From Pseudomonadales bacterium (GTDB lineage: Bacteria > Pseudomonadota > Gammaproteobacteria > Pseudomonadales > Ketobacteraceae), in contig JAGUVW010000021.1 in assembly GCA_020062665.1 (NCBI GenBank), positions 62,001-126,000 on the forward strand: 64,000 nt of DNA. Reading direction: 5' to 3'. The position numbers and the translations under genes were made by a program. Under the pieces are notes generated by a model. That model searched no databases. It had not been told where the DNA came from and saw only the letters and a list, made by a program, of their open reading frames with translations. Positions 54,052 to 61,467 of this stretch are shown in pieces (the stretch's first letter is position 1; each line of letters opens with the position of its first letter).

Positions 54052-54084
54052 AAACTTCTGGTAGTGAGGCGTAAACCGATCGGC

Positions 54085-54996
54085 CTAACTCTTGGAAGCC
54101 ATCGAAAAACTGTAACGAAGGTGATCTACATGACCAGAGGGCACAGGAGAAAAAATAACGGGCTTATCAGCAGCGCGGATTGCATCCATCTGCTCAGCCA
54201 CCTGCTCCAACGTCCAACTTGAACGGTGCACGCCCCGAGTCTCAGCAGCAAAAGCACGCGCAATTCGACCTGCAATGGAAATCAACATTTCACCGGTTAT
54301 TGAGCAGGATTCATGCGCCATCCAGGCTACGGCCGGCGCCACCAGCTCGGGATCCATAGGGGGATATTTGCTGGTATCCAACCCCTCCGCCATCCGAGTG
54401 ACAGCACCAGGAAGAATGACATTACTCTTGATACCGAACTCTTCACCCTCAATAGCAGCGACATTGGACAACCCAACAAGACCTGCCTTGGCAGCACTGT
54501 AGTTGACAACCCCTCGATTCCCATACAACCCATTAATTGAACCGGTCAGGACGATACGACCATAACGGGCTTCACACATATGAGGAAAAGCTGCACGAAC
54601 AACATGAAAACCGCCCCGCAAGTGCACATCAAGAACACTCTCAAAGTCCTGGTAGGACATTTCGTGCAACAGCGCACGACGAACGATCCCTGCATTGTGA
54701 ACAAGAATATCCACTCGACCATAGCGATTCAGTGCAGTATCGATGACCGCCTGCCCGCCCTCTGGTGTTGCAATGGAATCCGTATTGGCAACAGCTTCAC
54801 CCCCAGAGGCCCGAATCTCGTCCACAACCTGCTGCGCCGGGGCAACATCGCTACCATCACCCGCCATACTCACGCCAGGGTCATTAACAACAACGCTGGC
54901 GCCCCTCGACGCAAGCAATCTTGCATAAGCAGCTCCCAACCCCCTGCCAGCCCCCGTGATGACTGCCACACGCTTATCGAATCTCAATTCTGTCAT
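54085..54996 (-). CDS. SDR, MFE-2/HSD17B4-like 3-hydroxyacyl-CoA dehydrogenase candidate
   Basis: 303 residues. It has TGAGRGLG, then VNDPG, which is the NAD-binding turn of multifunctional enzyme type 2 dehydrogenases, NAGIV, Ser in TGSINGLYG and YSAAK. A C-terminal extension (about 250-303, with WTLEQVAEQMDAIR) is also seen in MFE-2-like bacterial SDRs. It probably oxidises a 3-hydroxyacyl-CoA. It is transcribed alone, ending in a strong terminator. Its divergent promoter shares two GntR-like sites with the CoA-transferase gene at 55370. Confidence 0.9.
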   Translation of the reverse strand: MTELRFDKRVAVITGAGRGLGAAYARLLASRGASVVVNDPGVSMAGDGSDVAPAQQVVDEIRASGGEAVANTDSIATPEGGQAVIDTALNRYGRVDILVHNAGIVRRALLHEMSYQDFESVLDVHLRGGFHVVRAAFPHMCEARYGRIVLTGSINGLYGNRGVVNYSAAKAGLVGLSNVAAIEGEEFGIKSNVILPGAVTRMAEGLDTSKYPPMDPELVAPAVAWMAHESCSITGEMLISIAGRIARAFAAETRGVHRSSWTLEQVAEQMDAIRAADKPVIFSPVPSGHVDHLRYSFSMASKS

Positions 54997-55369
54997 TTGA
55001 TTAGCTCTGTTTAACCTTGGCGCTGCCTTTCAATAACCGGCAAAACATCACCGATCACGCTCAGCAAGCAATAGATAACGAATCACTGGTTTTGAGTATA
55101 CACAGAAAAAGCAGCGCACAAAATCAAATGTCCGTATATATGAATGGATGAATGTAATTTTATTTTGCCTTTAAATGGCATTTATGCGCAAAAAACCTTC
55201 AAAAAAGACAAAAAGTCCGTACATTTAAAGACATGAATGAAAATCATGGAGCCGCCACCCGCAATACTGCCACCCCCCACAATAATTGACTATTAATCAT
55301 TTTTATGGGTGAATTGATACCCAGACAACAAAAGAAACTGAAGCCCTTATCTGGGCACCTTGGCGCCGA
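54997..55369. promoter_or_regulatory. Divergent intergenic region with two GntR-like sites
   Basis: The 373 bases between the SDR and CoA-transferase genes are AT-rich and hold no gene that I can recognise. Two motifs related to ATGTCCGGACAT are present: ATGTCCGTATAT at 55128-55139 and AAGTCCGTACAT at 55213-55224, 85 bases centre to centre. Confidence 0.5.
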
Positions 55370-56614
55370 ATGACCACCTCAGGATCCTCCCTCGACTCCC
55401 TGCCACTCGCGACAAGCGCCAACCTGGCGCTCGAAAGGTTCGCTCACCTGTCGGGAATCAAAGGGAAATCGTTTACAGGTGCCGAATTGCTGTATGAGCG
55501 CGCAGCAATGCTCGGCTATGCATCCAGGGCAGAATTCTCTGCCGGCGGCAGCTGTCATTTGATCCGATGCCGCGATGCCGTACTAGCGGTCAATCTGCCA
55601 CGGGATTCCGACTGGGAACTGATACCAGCCTGGCTGGGCCCGTGGCTGGATGACGCAAACATCGCTCACGGAAACTGGTCTGCTCTGGCTTACCATTGCC
55701 AACGCATTGCCGCCTGCAACCTGCTGGGACAGGCCCATTGCCTGGGGCTTGCCGTTGCCTTGGCTAGCGACCTCCCTCCACCACCTTCACACCCAGCCAA
55801 TCACCAACAATTTCGCCTGCAACACAAAACCACCACAACCCTCCTCAGAGACGCACCCGTTATTGTGGATCTATCCTCCCTCTGGGCTGGCCCACTGTGC
55901 AGTCATCTACTCCATCAAGCGGGCTGCCGCGTAATCAAGGTTGAAGGCCTGAATCGCCTCGACGGGGCGCGCACAGGATTTCCGGGTTGCTACCAGCTAC
56001 TGAACCAGGGCAAGGAATCCGTGGCTCTGGATTTTCGATCCGATGCAGACATTCAGCAGCTGAAAAAATTGATTGCCTACGCCGACATCATCATCGAAGC
56101 CTCTCGCCCCAGGGCGCTTCGCAACATGGGAATATATGCGGAACAGTGGGTTCAGTCTCAACCAGGACGAGTCTGGCTAAGCATTACCGGCTATGGTCGC
56201 GACAGTGTCAATGGCGAACGCATTGGGTTTGGTGATGACGCTGGGGCAGCTGCAGGGCTAAGCCACATCATGTACGAAGCAACAGGGAAATATCAGTTTG
56301 TTGGCGATGCAATTGCCGACCCCCTGACCGGCATGCACGCTGCGCTGCTTGCGTGGCAAAGCCTGATGGCAGGAGGCAACGAACTTATATCCATTTCACT
56401 GCGCGATACCGTTTCCTGGTGCCTGCATCAGGAACTGAACACATCTCGCAGGAACGTACTGGAATCCTGTCGGCGGTGGCAGCAACTTGGTAGCGGAATC
56501 AGTCGGCTGTTTCCGTCGGGTTTACGCACGCCATCTGCAGCTTGCGCCACACCAGGCCAGCACAACGAGACAATCTTCAAAGAGCTGGATTCAGTCGCAG
56601 GGGCCTTTCACTAG
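55370..56614 (+). CDS. CoA-transferase family III protein with rearranged domain order
   Basis: 414 residues. The CaiB-like N-terminal block starts only at residue 163 (VIVDLSSLWAGPLCSHLL, GCRVIKVEG), and the catalytic aspartate is Asp317 in ADPLTGMHAAL. The first 150 residues (with GGSCHLIRCRDAVLAVNLPRD) resemble the region that normally lies C-terminal in CaiB proteins. I believe this layout is an established, little-studied family rather than a truncation. Function: CoA transfer or CoA-ester racemisation, substrate unknown. Its 3' end overlaps the convergent TetR gene by 24 bases. Confidence 0.8.
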   Translation: MTTSGSSLDSLPLATSANLALERFAHLSGIKGKSFTGAELLYERAAMLGYASRAEFSAGGSCHLIRCRDAVLAVNLPRDSDWELIPAWLGPWLDDANIAHGNWSALAYHCQRIAACNLLGQAHCLGLAVALASDLPPPPSHPANHQQFRLQHKTTTTLLRDAPVIVDLSSLWAGPLCSHLLHQAGCRVIKVEGLNRLDGARTGFPGCYQLLNQGKESVALDFRSDADIQQLKKLIAYADIIIEASRPRALRNMGIYAEQWVQSQPGRVWLSITGYGRDSVNGERIGFGDDAGAAAGLSHIMYEATGKYQFVGDAIADPLTGMHAALLAWQSLMAGGNELISISLRDTVSWCLHQELNTSRRNVLESCRRWQQLGSGISRLFPSGLRTPSAACATPGQHNETIFKELDSVAGAFH

Positions 56615-57223
56615 CAACATCATCCACAACTCCTTGATGGCGTCATTGAGTTTTTTGCGAGTGATTCTGGTTGCGCCTGCCAAGGCTCGAAAATTGGCTC
56701 CCGCCAACCGTTCCATCGCAGTAAACAGCACTAACGCCAGTGACAGCGGATTCTTGCAATGAGGTTGAGCCTCGGCCACTTTTTTCTCAAGCCCTTCAAT
56801 AATTTCCCTGGTGGACTCCAAGCGAAACTGCAGGAAACGCAGATTACCCTGATCGGCTTCCTGGTTGCGAATGCGGAGCTCCACTGCGTGCTGCTCCCAA
56901 ATATTCATGTAGGAATCCACAAACTCGGACACCATAGCCGCCATATTATCGCTGCTCCACTCCTGATTGAGGACATCCTTAATGCGCCCCAAATCCTGAT
57001 CAGCCTCCCTCACGCAAGCGAACAGCACGTCTTCAATATCTGAAAAATACACGTAAAAGGTGGAAGTTGAGGTCCCCGCCTCGTAAGCCACATCCGCAAC
57101 CGTAAGATCCTTGTAGGAAGAGTCCCTGATCAGCTCCAGCGCCTTTTCCATGATGCGCTTGCGCATGACCAACCCCTTGCGCCCCATCTTCTGCCCGTGT
57201 TTGTTAAGCAACTCCTTTTCCAC
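56591..57223 (-). CDS. TetR-family regulator
   Basis: About 210 residues from GTG 57223; TTG 57271 and ATG 57187 are in-frame alternatives, and the basic HGQKMGRKG lead-in common to its subgroup favours a start before 57187. The HTH includes YKDLTVADVAYEAGTSTSTFYVYF. The C-terminal domain is helical and may bind an acyl-CoA. It is divergent from the amidohydrolase gene at 57419 and overlaps the CoA-transferase 3' end by 24 bases. An imperfect dyad (AATAACT...AGTATTT) near 57268-57290 is a possible operator. Confidence 0.88.
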   Translation of the reverse strand: MEKELLNKHGQKMGRKGLVMRKRIMEKALELIRDSSYKDLTVADVAYEAGTSTSTFYVYFSDIEDVLFACVREADQDLGRIKDVLNQEWSSDNMAAMVSEFVDSYMNIWEQHAVELRIRNQEADQGNLRFLQFRLESTREIIEGLEKKVAEAQPHCKNPLSLALVLFTAMERLAGANFRALAGATRITRKKLNDAIKELWMMLLVKGPCD

Positions 57224-57418
57224 CCTGTCGCCCCCATCTATGCCAACACCTGTTCTGATTATACCATCCAATAACTGACGAGTATTTATTTTTGTGATAG
57301 ATTAGCTGCACGCCCATTGCACCAAAACGAATAGTTTCAGAGTCGAACACCACCATAATGGGAAGACAGAGCCTGGCAAGCGAATATAACTGACACGAAA
57401 TCAGCTAAATACTCCAGC

Positions 57419-58837
57419 ATGTTGATCAAAAACGCAGAAATCTACCAGGCAGGACTGAACGACCTGCGAGTTGAACAAGGCATCATAACCGCCATTGGCC
57501 GCCTGTCGCCGCGCCCGGATGAAACCGTTGTGGATGCGTTTAGCGGTGCATTACTGCCGGGCCTGCATGACCATCACATTCACTTTCTCAGCTATGCCGC
57601 ATCATGGGCGTCTCTGGATTGCGGCCCCGCTGCTGCGCCCAACAGCCAAGTCTTCGCACAATTATTACAACAACAAACGCCCGGGATTGAGTGGCTGAGG
57701 GGAATTGGGTACCACGAAAGCATCGCCGGCGATATCGATTGCCACTGGCTGGATCAGTATTGCCTTAATCGCCCCGTCAGAATACAGCACCGGTCGGGAA
57801 GGCTCTGGATGTTCAATTCAATGGGACTCGCCATCCTCAAAGGTTCGCTTTACCGGTCGACCAATCCGCCAACACTGCCTGCAGAAGGCCTTAGATCCGG
57901 GCGCTTTTATGACGCTGACCAGGCACTAGCTTCCCTGCTCGGCCGTCAGCTCCCCCCGGTGAGCCACGCAAGCAAAAAGCTGGCGTCATACGGCATTACC
58001 GGCTTTTCCGACATGACACCCTCAAATGACCGGGACACGCTGGCGCTGTTCCAGCAGCTGCAATCGCAACACCTGTTGCTGCAGAACATCCGTCTTGCCC
58101 GTCGTTCTGTACTTGACGTAGCTGACACTGCGGATCTAACGGCGGACGCCCTCGGCCCCGTCAAAATCCATTTGCATGAAAACCGTCTGCCTGCGTTGCA
58201 GGATCTGATCGAACGCATTCACCTGAGTCACACAGCCGGCGCAGCCGTGGCTATTCATTGCGTTACCGAAATTGAACTTCTCTTCAGTCTTGCCGCACTG
58301 GAAGAGGCCGGCTCCATCGCCGGAGACCGAATAGAGCATGCAGCTGTCACACCGGAGCATGCACTCGATCGCATGCGTGCGCTGAACCTCACTGTAGTCA
58401 CGCAGCCGGGCTTCATTGCAGAAAAGGGCGACACCTATTTGCGCGACATGGCAGCCGCCGACCAAGATTCCCTCTACCGCTGCAACGCCTTTTTGAAAGC
58501 GAACATCGCACTGGCTGGGAGCTCGGATGCACCATTCGGTTCCGCTGATCCCTGGGCTGCCATGAAAGCCGCAGTGACACGCCGCACCACGTCCGGGCAA
58601 ACCGTTGGCAGAGATGAAGCCTTAACTCCTGAGCAGGCACTCGCGCTGTTTTTGGGTTCACTGGAAAACCCTGGGCAACCCAGACGCATCATGACTGGCG
58701 TGAGCGCAGATTTGTGTCTGCTGAAGCACCCCTGGTCAATTTCAAGAACTCGATTACAGAGCGAAGATATTCAGCTCGTAATCTGCAAAGGGATTCCAAT
58801 TCACCAACGGGCACAGTTGTTCGAGAAAACAAGCTGA
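57419..58837 (+). CDS. Amidohydro_3 (YtcJ-like) metal-dependent hydrolase
   Basis: 472 residues. The beta-sandwich start is MLIKNAEIYQAG, and HxH appears as GLHDHHIHFL (near residue 56). Further ligands are His in AVAIHCVTE, His in DRIEHAAVTPE and Asp in AGSSDAPFGSADPW. Members hydrolyse exocyclic amide, carbamate or formamide bonds; many have unknown substrates. It is transcribed alone, divergently from a TetR gene that may control it. No signal peptide is seen, so it is cytoplasmic. Confidence 0.88.
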   Translation: MLIKNAEIYQAGLNDLRVEQGIITAIGRLSPRPDETVVDAFSGALLPGLHDHHIHFLSYAASWASLDCGPAAAPNSQVFAQLLQQQTPGIEWLRGIGYHESIAGDIDCHWLDQYCLNRPVRIQHRSGRLWMFNSMGLAILKGSLYRSTNPPTLPAEGLRSGRFYDADQALASLLGRQLPPVSHASKKLASYGITGFSDMTPSNDRDTLALFQQLQSQHLLLQNIRLARRSVLDVADTADLTADALGPVKIHLHENRLPALQDLIERIHLSHTAGAAVAIHCVTEIELLFSLAALEEAGSIAGDRIEHAAVTPEHALDRMRALNLTVVTQPGFIAEKGDTYLRDMAAADQDSLYRCNAFLKANIALAGSSDAPFGSADPWAAMKAAVTRRTTSGQTVGRDEALTPEQALALFLGSLENPGQPRRIMTGVSADLCLLKHPWSISRTRLQSEDIQLVICKGIPIHQRAQLFEKTS

Positions 58838-58853
58838 AGATCGTCCACAATTT

Positions 58854-59855
58854 TCAGGAATTCTCCAGGAATATTTCGTCAATGAGCCCCCACTCCAGCG
58901 CTTTTCTTGCATCAATTTTTTTGTTCATCAACACCATATAGGCTGTGCGCTGCCGCCCTATCCGACGGGAGATACTGACACACCCTCCCGCTCCTGGAAT
59001 CAACCCCATGGAAAGCTCAGGCAGCCAGAACAGGGTTTTTGCCGACGCACTCAGATAACCGGCACAGGCTGGTAATTCAATGCCACTGCCAACACAAGCG
59101 CCATGAACATGAAAATGATAACGATCAGAAGCTGACAACAGCAGCCTGGCAGGGGAAACGTGTGATCGGATCATATGCGCTGATACGGGAGAACTTACCA
59201 CACCAAACTCTGTCAGCTCACCACCAGTACAAAAGCAGCGACCCTCAGCACTAACCCGAACCTGACGAATCGATGCGTCCAGCTCCACCAGACTGAACGC
59301 CTCCATCAACGCGTCCCGCAACTCAACCGAGTAGGCGTTGCCGTTGCCCGGCCGGTTCAACACCAGCGTGAGCTGATCTGCATTTCTTTCCACGCGCACC
59401 GGCGGTCCGCTCTCTTTGGTAGGTGCGGCAGGATTTTGCGACTGATACTGCGTCAACCAACGCCGGAACTCTTCACCAAACTGCAACGTGGCATATCCTA
59501 GCGACTCCACGACAAGCCCATCTAGCGGTGAGAGATGCTCGATCGTTCGAAGCACCTGCACGAGCACGGCAGCCGCCTGGGGATTAACCGCCACGCGACG
59601 CAGCATCGTGTTGAGCTCGGCGTCACTCTCGACAACAGCATCGACACAAGTGACCGCCGGCAACGACTCATGTCCCTTGCCAACAACAGGACAAGGCTGC
59701 CTTCTACTCCAACGCTCCACAGCCACTAGATCGCTTTCACTCAAGCGGGACAGACTTTGCAGATCCAGAACAACAGCAGGTTGACTGCTCTCCGCAAGCA
59801 GATCTACGGCTGAGCGCATTAATGCAGAATCAATTGTCGAATCATCCAACAACAT
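58854..59855 (-). CDS. Enoyl-CoA hydratase/isomerase-like protein with N-terminal extension
   Basis: 333 residues. The crotonase fold occupies about 150-333: LTLVLNRPGNGNAYS, GRCFCTGGELTEFG, HGACVGSGIELPACAG and LPELSMGLIPGAGGCVSISRRIG, with glutamate in LPELSMG and Gly-rich oxyanion holes. The first 150 residues are a degenerate extra domain that itself looks crotonase-like (PAVVLDLQSLSRLSESDL, LSPLDGLVVESLGYATLQFG), perhaps an eroded duplicate. It is the last of three minus-strand genes after folM and folK, but its role fits the catabolic island better. Substrate unknown. Confidence 0.78.
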   Translation of the reverse strand: MLLDDSTIDSALMRSAVDLLAESSQPAVVLDLQSLSRLSESDLVAVERWSRRQPCPVVGKGHESLPAVTCVDAVVESDAELNTMLRRVAVNPQAAAVLVQVLRTIEHLSPLDGLVVESLGYATLQFGEEFRRWLTQYQSQNPAAPTKESGPPVRVERNADQLTLVLNRPGNGNAYSVELRDALMEAFSLVELDASIRQVRVSAEGRCFCTGGELTEFGVVSSPVSAHMIRSHVSPARLLLSASDRYHFHVHGACVGSGIELPACAGYLSASAKTLFWLPELSMGLIPGAGGCVSISRRIGRQRTAYMVLMNKKIDARKALEWGLIDEIFLENS

Positions 59856-59929
59856 CAGAAGCCACCAGAATGCATCTCCCAGTCATCGCCCTGGTCTGTG
59901 CTGAATCCATTGCTTGCCGATGCCCAAAA

Positions 59930-60337
59930 TCACGTAAGTGCAATCGCGTGCTTTTGCAGAAGCTCATTGACCGGATTGACGACATAGTGCTTGTTCTGCC
60001 GGTAATCGTCGTGAACAATCTTTCCGTCCCAGACAATGATATCCAGATCAATACAACGAGGACCGGATTTGATGGGCCCCTTAACCCTGCCAAGCCGCTC
60101 TTCAACGCCTTTGAGATAACGATTGAAGTCGTCATAAGACATTGTCGTACCGAGCAGATACGCGCCGTTGAGAAAATCAGGTTGGTTCCGGTAGCCATCC
60201 GGCGCGGTCTGAATCACTTCCGACTCACCCAAAAATTCCACTTCGCTCGCCAGAATTTTTCGGGCACCCTGCAGATTGTGCTGCGGTTCAATATTGGAGC
60301 CCACAGACACAACGACGAGATGAAGCTTTCTATCCAT
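59930..60337 (-). CDS. folK: 2-amino-4-hydroxy-6-hydroxymethyldihydropteridine pyrophosphokinase-like protein
   Basis: 135 residues from ATG 60337; GTG 60346 adds three residues. The family signature is complete: SVGSNIEPQHNL at the start, FLNGAYLL for substrate contacts, the ERLGRVKGP loop and GPRCIDLDII for ATP/Mg. HPPK transfers pyrophosphate from ATP to 6-hydroxymethyl-7,8-dihydropterin in folate synthesis. It is somewhat shorter than E. coli FolK and lacks some of the C-terminal part. It follows folM by 15 bases, so a pteridine operon is likely. Confidence 0.9.
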   Translation of the reverse strand: MDRKLHLVVVSVGSNIEPQHNLQGARKILASEVEFLGESEVIQTAPDGYRNQPDFLNGAYLLGTTMSYDDFNRYLKGVEERLGRVKGPIKSGPRCIDLDIIVWDGKIVHDDYRQNKHYVVNPVNELLQKHAIALT

Positions 60338-60352
60338 CGACCCCACCCGCCA

Positions 60353-61111
60353 TCAGGAACGGTCACCGGTGAAGTTCTCGGCATTCCTGCCCACTTGGTT
60401 CAGGGATTCACCTCCATCAACAAAGAGGATCTGGCCTGTAACGAAGTCATTTTGCAGCAGGTAGTCGAGAGCCGCCATCAAATGCCTATCACTGCCCTTT
60501 TTTGCAAGTGGTATGCCGTCAATGCGCCAGCTCAGATAGGCGCTGTCTCGAGTTTCCCCTGGCAATGTCACGCCCGGGGCAATACCGTTAACACGAACAT
60601 GAGGGGCAAATTCCAGCGCAGCCAATCGGGTAAATTCAGCCAACGTCTTTTTTGATAGCAGGTACGCAGAATAGTGGTATTGATTGTAGGCAATTTTGTT
60701 ATCGATAATGTTGATCACCTGCCCCTGAGCAACGTTTCGCTTGAAGCTACCTGCCATCAAGAATGGGGTAACGAAATTAACCCTGAACTGGGTTTCGAGC
60801 AGCTCTCGACCTGTGTTTTGGGATGTGGCTGCCTCATAGGCAGAGGCATTGTTGATCAGACAGACCAAGTTTGAAAAACGTGTCAGCACTTTCGCAATAA
60901 AGTTGTCGGTATCGAAAGGCTCGGTGAAATCCTGAACGAAAACATCGCACTGAATTCCGCTGCTTTGCAGCTCCTGCGCCAGCTGCCTGGCACCGTCCAG
61001 CGAGGCATTGCAATGCAGCGCAACATCATATCCCCGGGACGCCATATGCCTGGCAAACAGGCTTCCCAATCGAGTACCCGCTCCGGTAATCAGAACCGCC
61101 GGTGAATTCAC
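60353..61111 (-). CDS. folM: FolM/pteridine reductase-like SDR
   Basis: 252 residues from GTG 61111. Instead of the standard SDR TGxxxGxG motif it has TGAGTRLG, the TGxxxRxG variant typical of pteridine reductases and dihydromonapterin reductase FolM. It has NNASAY, an aspartate in NIIDNK and YLLSKK for catalysis, plus FVDGGESL at the end. It is expected to use NADPH to reduce dihydropterins for tetrahydromonapterin or folate metabolism. It heads a unit with folK. It marks the border between the catabolic island and housekeeping functions. Confidence 0.85.
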   Translation of the reverse strand: MNSPAVLITGAGTRLGSLFARHMASRGYDVALHCNASLDGARQLAQELQSSGIQCDVFVQDFTEPFDTDNFIAKVLTRFSNLVCLINNASAYEAATSQNTGRELLETQFRVNFVTPFLMAGSFKRNVAQGQVINIIDNKIAYNQYHYSAYLLSKKTLAEFTRLAALEFAPHVRVNGIAPGVTLPGETRDSAYLSWRIDGIPLAKKGSDRHLMAALDYLLQNDFVTGQILFVDGGESLNQVGRNAENFTGDRS

Positions 61112-61467
61112 GTGTGATAAGCCCCCATGACCGTTTCGGGTCTTATCTCAAATAAAAGACGTGAAGTCAACTTTGAGTTTTCGGGCCACCAGCGCCGAAA
61201 AACACGTAAAGACTACGAGAATATTAAGTTACACAAGCAATTTGCGAGCCCCGAATAACGCAGCCATCCGACTCGCAGATGCCTACATAAAACTCACATA
61301 TAGTCAATTATTTCGTCTAACCATACCCGCCCGCTCCCTCTCACCGAGCCACGCTCTTGCAGTCATCATCTAGTCCCAATTGATGAGATGCGGCGAAAGC
61401 GATTGGAGTAGCATACGCGGCAACACCTCAAGAAGATTCCTCGGCATGGAACCGGCAGACATCCGTC
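61112..61467. promoter_or_regulatory. Divergent promoter region between folM and the RND exporter
   Basis: 356 bases without a convincing gene. Just upstream of the folM start lies a nested inverted repeat: GATAAG (61116-61121) with CTTATC (61142-61147), enclosing GACC and GGTC. It may be a leader hairpin or operator. No other structure stands out. Confidence 0.3.

Noticed and set aside
55370-56614. Truncated CaiB protein
   Set aside because: The missing C-terminal part seems to be present at the N-terminus, and I recall whole families with this layout. So I do not call it a pseudogene.
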